Shown: positions 63,553-64,000 of the stretch, in pieces
Layout: each line of letters begins with the position of its first letter
Numbering within the stretch: position 1 is the first letter of the stretch
Source of the DNA: Thalassoglobus sp. JC818
Lineage (GTDB): Bacteria > Planctomycetota > Planctomycetia > Planctomycetales > Planctomycetaceae
Length of the DNA: 64,000 bases
Direction: 5' to 3'
NCBI RefSeq assembly: GCF_040717535.1
Contig: NZ_JBFEFI010000005.1
Coordinates: 124,001-188,000, forward strand
The notes under the pieces: model-generated
Seen by the model: only the letters and a program-made list of their open reading frames with translations
What the model was told of the DNA's origin: nothing
The model's database searches: none
Position numbers and translations under genes: made by a program

Positions 63553-64000
63553 CTATTGAATCCAAAAGATGGGGGCAGTGAGCATGACTCGTTCTTGAGC
63601 GAGAAAATCAAGCTGCAGCAAAACCTGTTGGAGCATGCGAACACGTTCTGGATCGATGTTCGAAACGGTTGGTTCGATCGCCGACCAGATGCCAAGCGAA
63701 AGGCGTTTGTTGTTGTCTTGCCGTTGCGGATTCAGTTCATCGACGAGTTCTTCGACGAAGTTCTTCACTCGAGGAATCGTTCGAACTTCGTAGTCATCGA
63801 GTTCCAGTTCCTCGGCCAGATCAGAAATCGCATCTTCCAGCGAGCCGAGTTCATCCACGAGACCAAGTTCCAGCGCCTGCTGACCGGTGTAAACACGTCC
63901 GCCGGCGATGTCGTCGATTGGTTTGGCCAGTTTGCCTTCGCGACCTGTTGTCACGTGATCCTTGAAGACTCCGTAAATCGTGTCCATCCATGACTGAAGT
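63553..64000 (-). CDS. sppA: Signal peptide peptidase SppA, C-terminal part (cut by window edge)
   Basis: The frame extends unbroken to the window edge and therefore covers only the C-terminal 149 residues or so of a protease IV/SppA-type serine protease, which cleaves leftover signal peptides in the membrane. Visible are SWMDTIYGVFKDHVTTGR, IAGGRVYTGQQALELGLVDELGSLEDAI (the highly conserved end of the SppA catalytic domain) and a divergent tail. The catalytic Ser/Lys lie outside the window, as does the membrane helix. The start codon is unknown. Confidence 0.85.
   Translation of the reverse strand, partial: LQSWMDTIYGVFKDHVTTGREGKLAKPIDDIAGGRVYTGQQALELGLVDELGSLEDAISDLAEELELDDYEVRTIPRVKNFVEELVDELNPQRQDNNKRLSLGIWSAIEPTVSNIDPERVRMLQQVLLQLDFLAQERVMLTAPIFWIQ

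Noticed and set aside
1-64000. tRNA, rRNA, CRISPR, insertion-sequence or prophage elements
   Set aside because: No clover-leaf sequence, repeat-spacer array, transposase, integrase or phage structural gene was recognised on either strand by reading; covariance or profile searches were not possible here.

Overview
This window is chromosomal DNA that looks planctomycetal, most likely Planctomycetaceae. It carries six formylglycine-type sulfatases in 64 kb, two solitary DUF1501 proteins, a DUF1080 protein, PQQ-type beta-propellers, secreted proteins with N-terminal signals, ECF sigma factors and dense two-strand coding with short gaps. This placement rests on gene content only; no rRNA or tRNA gene was seen. 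No CRISPR array, insertion sequence, prophage or attachment site was recognised.

Layout. 1-7231 (+): a catabolic island of a truncated sulfatase, a neutral-ceramidase-like amidase and three further sulfatases, tightly spaced. 7244-9459 (-): an RsmC/RlmG-type methyltransferase and an ABC-2 permease without a visible ATPase. 9715-18177: DUF1501 protein, a very large membrane-embedded sigma-54 activator (PDZ-like, about nine membrane helices, GAF, AAA+, Fis-type HTH), an uncertain 716-base gap, DUF1080, a PfpI-like protein and a PQQ-propeller. 18304-28384 (-): cydAB, a three-gene set (secretin-like Gly-rich protein, ECF sigma, membrane protein), aldose epimerase, two membrane coiled-coil proteins and an HtrA protease. 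28642-30823 (+): TPR protein, pyroglutamyl peptidase, ROK kinase. 31004-36832 (-): proline dehydrogenase, LarA-like racemase, Ca2+/cation antiporter, two TerB paralogues. 37212-45408: second PQQ-propeller, holB, tadA, a second ECF sigma with a zinc-finger anti-sigma, second DUF1501 and a sialidase-like BNR protein. 45476-51495 (-): an AddA/AddB-like helicase-nuclease pair. 51731-64000: a degenerate RmlD-like protein, PDZ protein, sulfatase, a metalloprotease with a LecA-like domain, an MMPL/RND transporter, DUF971-moaA, another sulfatase, a DUF493 protein and the end of sppA.

How it fits together. The sulfatases, ceramidase-like enzyme, sialidase-like protein, galactose mutarotase and ROK sugar kinase suggest growth on sulfated glycans and glycolipids. 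Cytochrome bd points to respiration at low oxygen, and HtrA, two ECF systems and the membrane-bound sigma-54 activator point to envelope sensing.

The most notable non-coding observations are: (i) a three-copy interspersed element of about 85 bases with a conserved double-hairpin architecture and compensatory changes, sitting tight against genes including inside cydAB; (ii) a 38-bp-phased duplication of a two-box motif in front of the second ECF sigma gene; (iii) a 16-bp perfect palindrome just upstream of the sigma-54 activator; and (iv) a hairpin that would bury the ribosome binding site of one membrane-protein gene. Notable protein-level oddities are a Glu-Gln replacement of the usual Asp-Asn metal ligands in two sulfatases, an RIP Arg-to-His change in the sialidase-like protein, and loss of the SDR catalytic Tyr/Lys in the RmlD-like protein.
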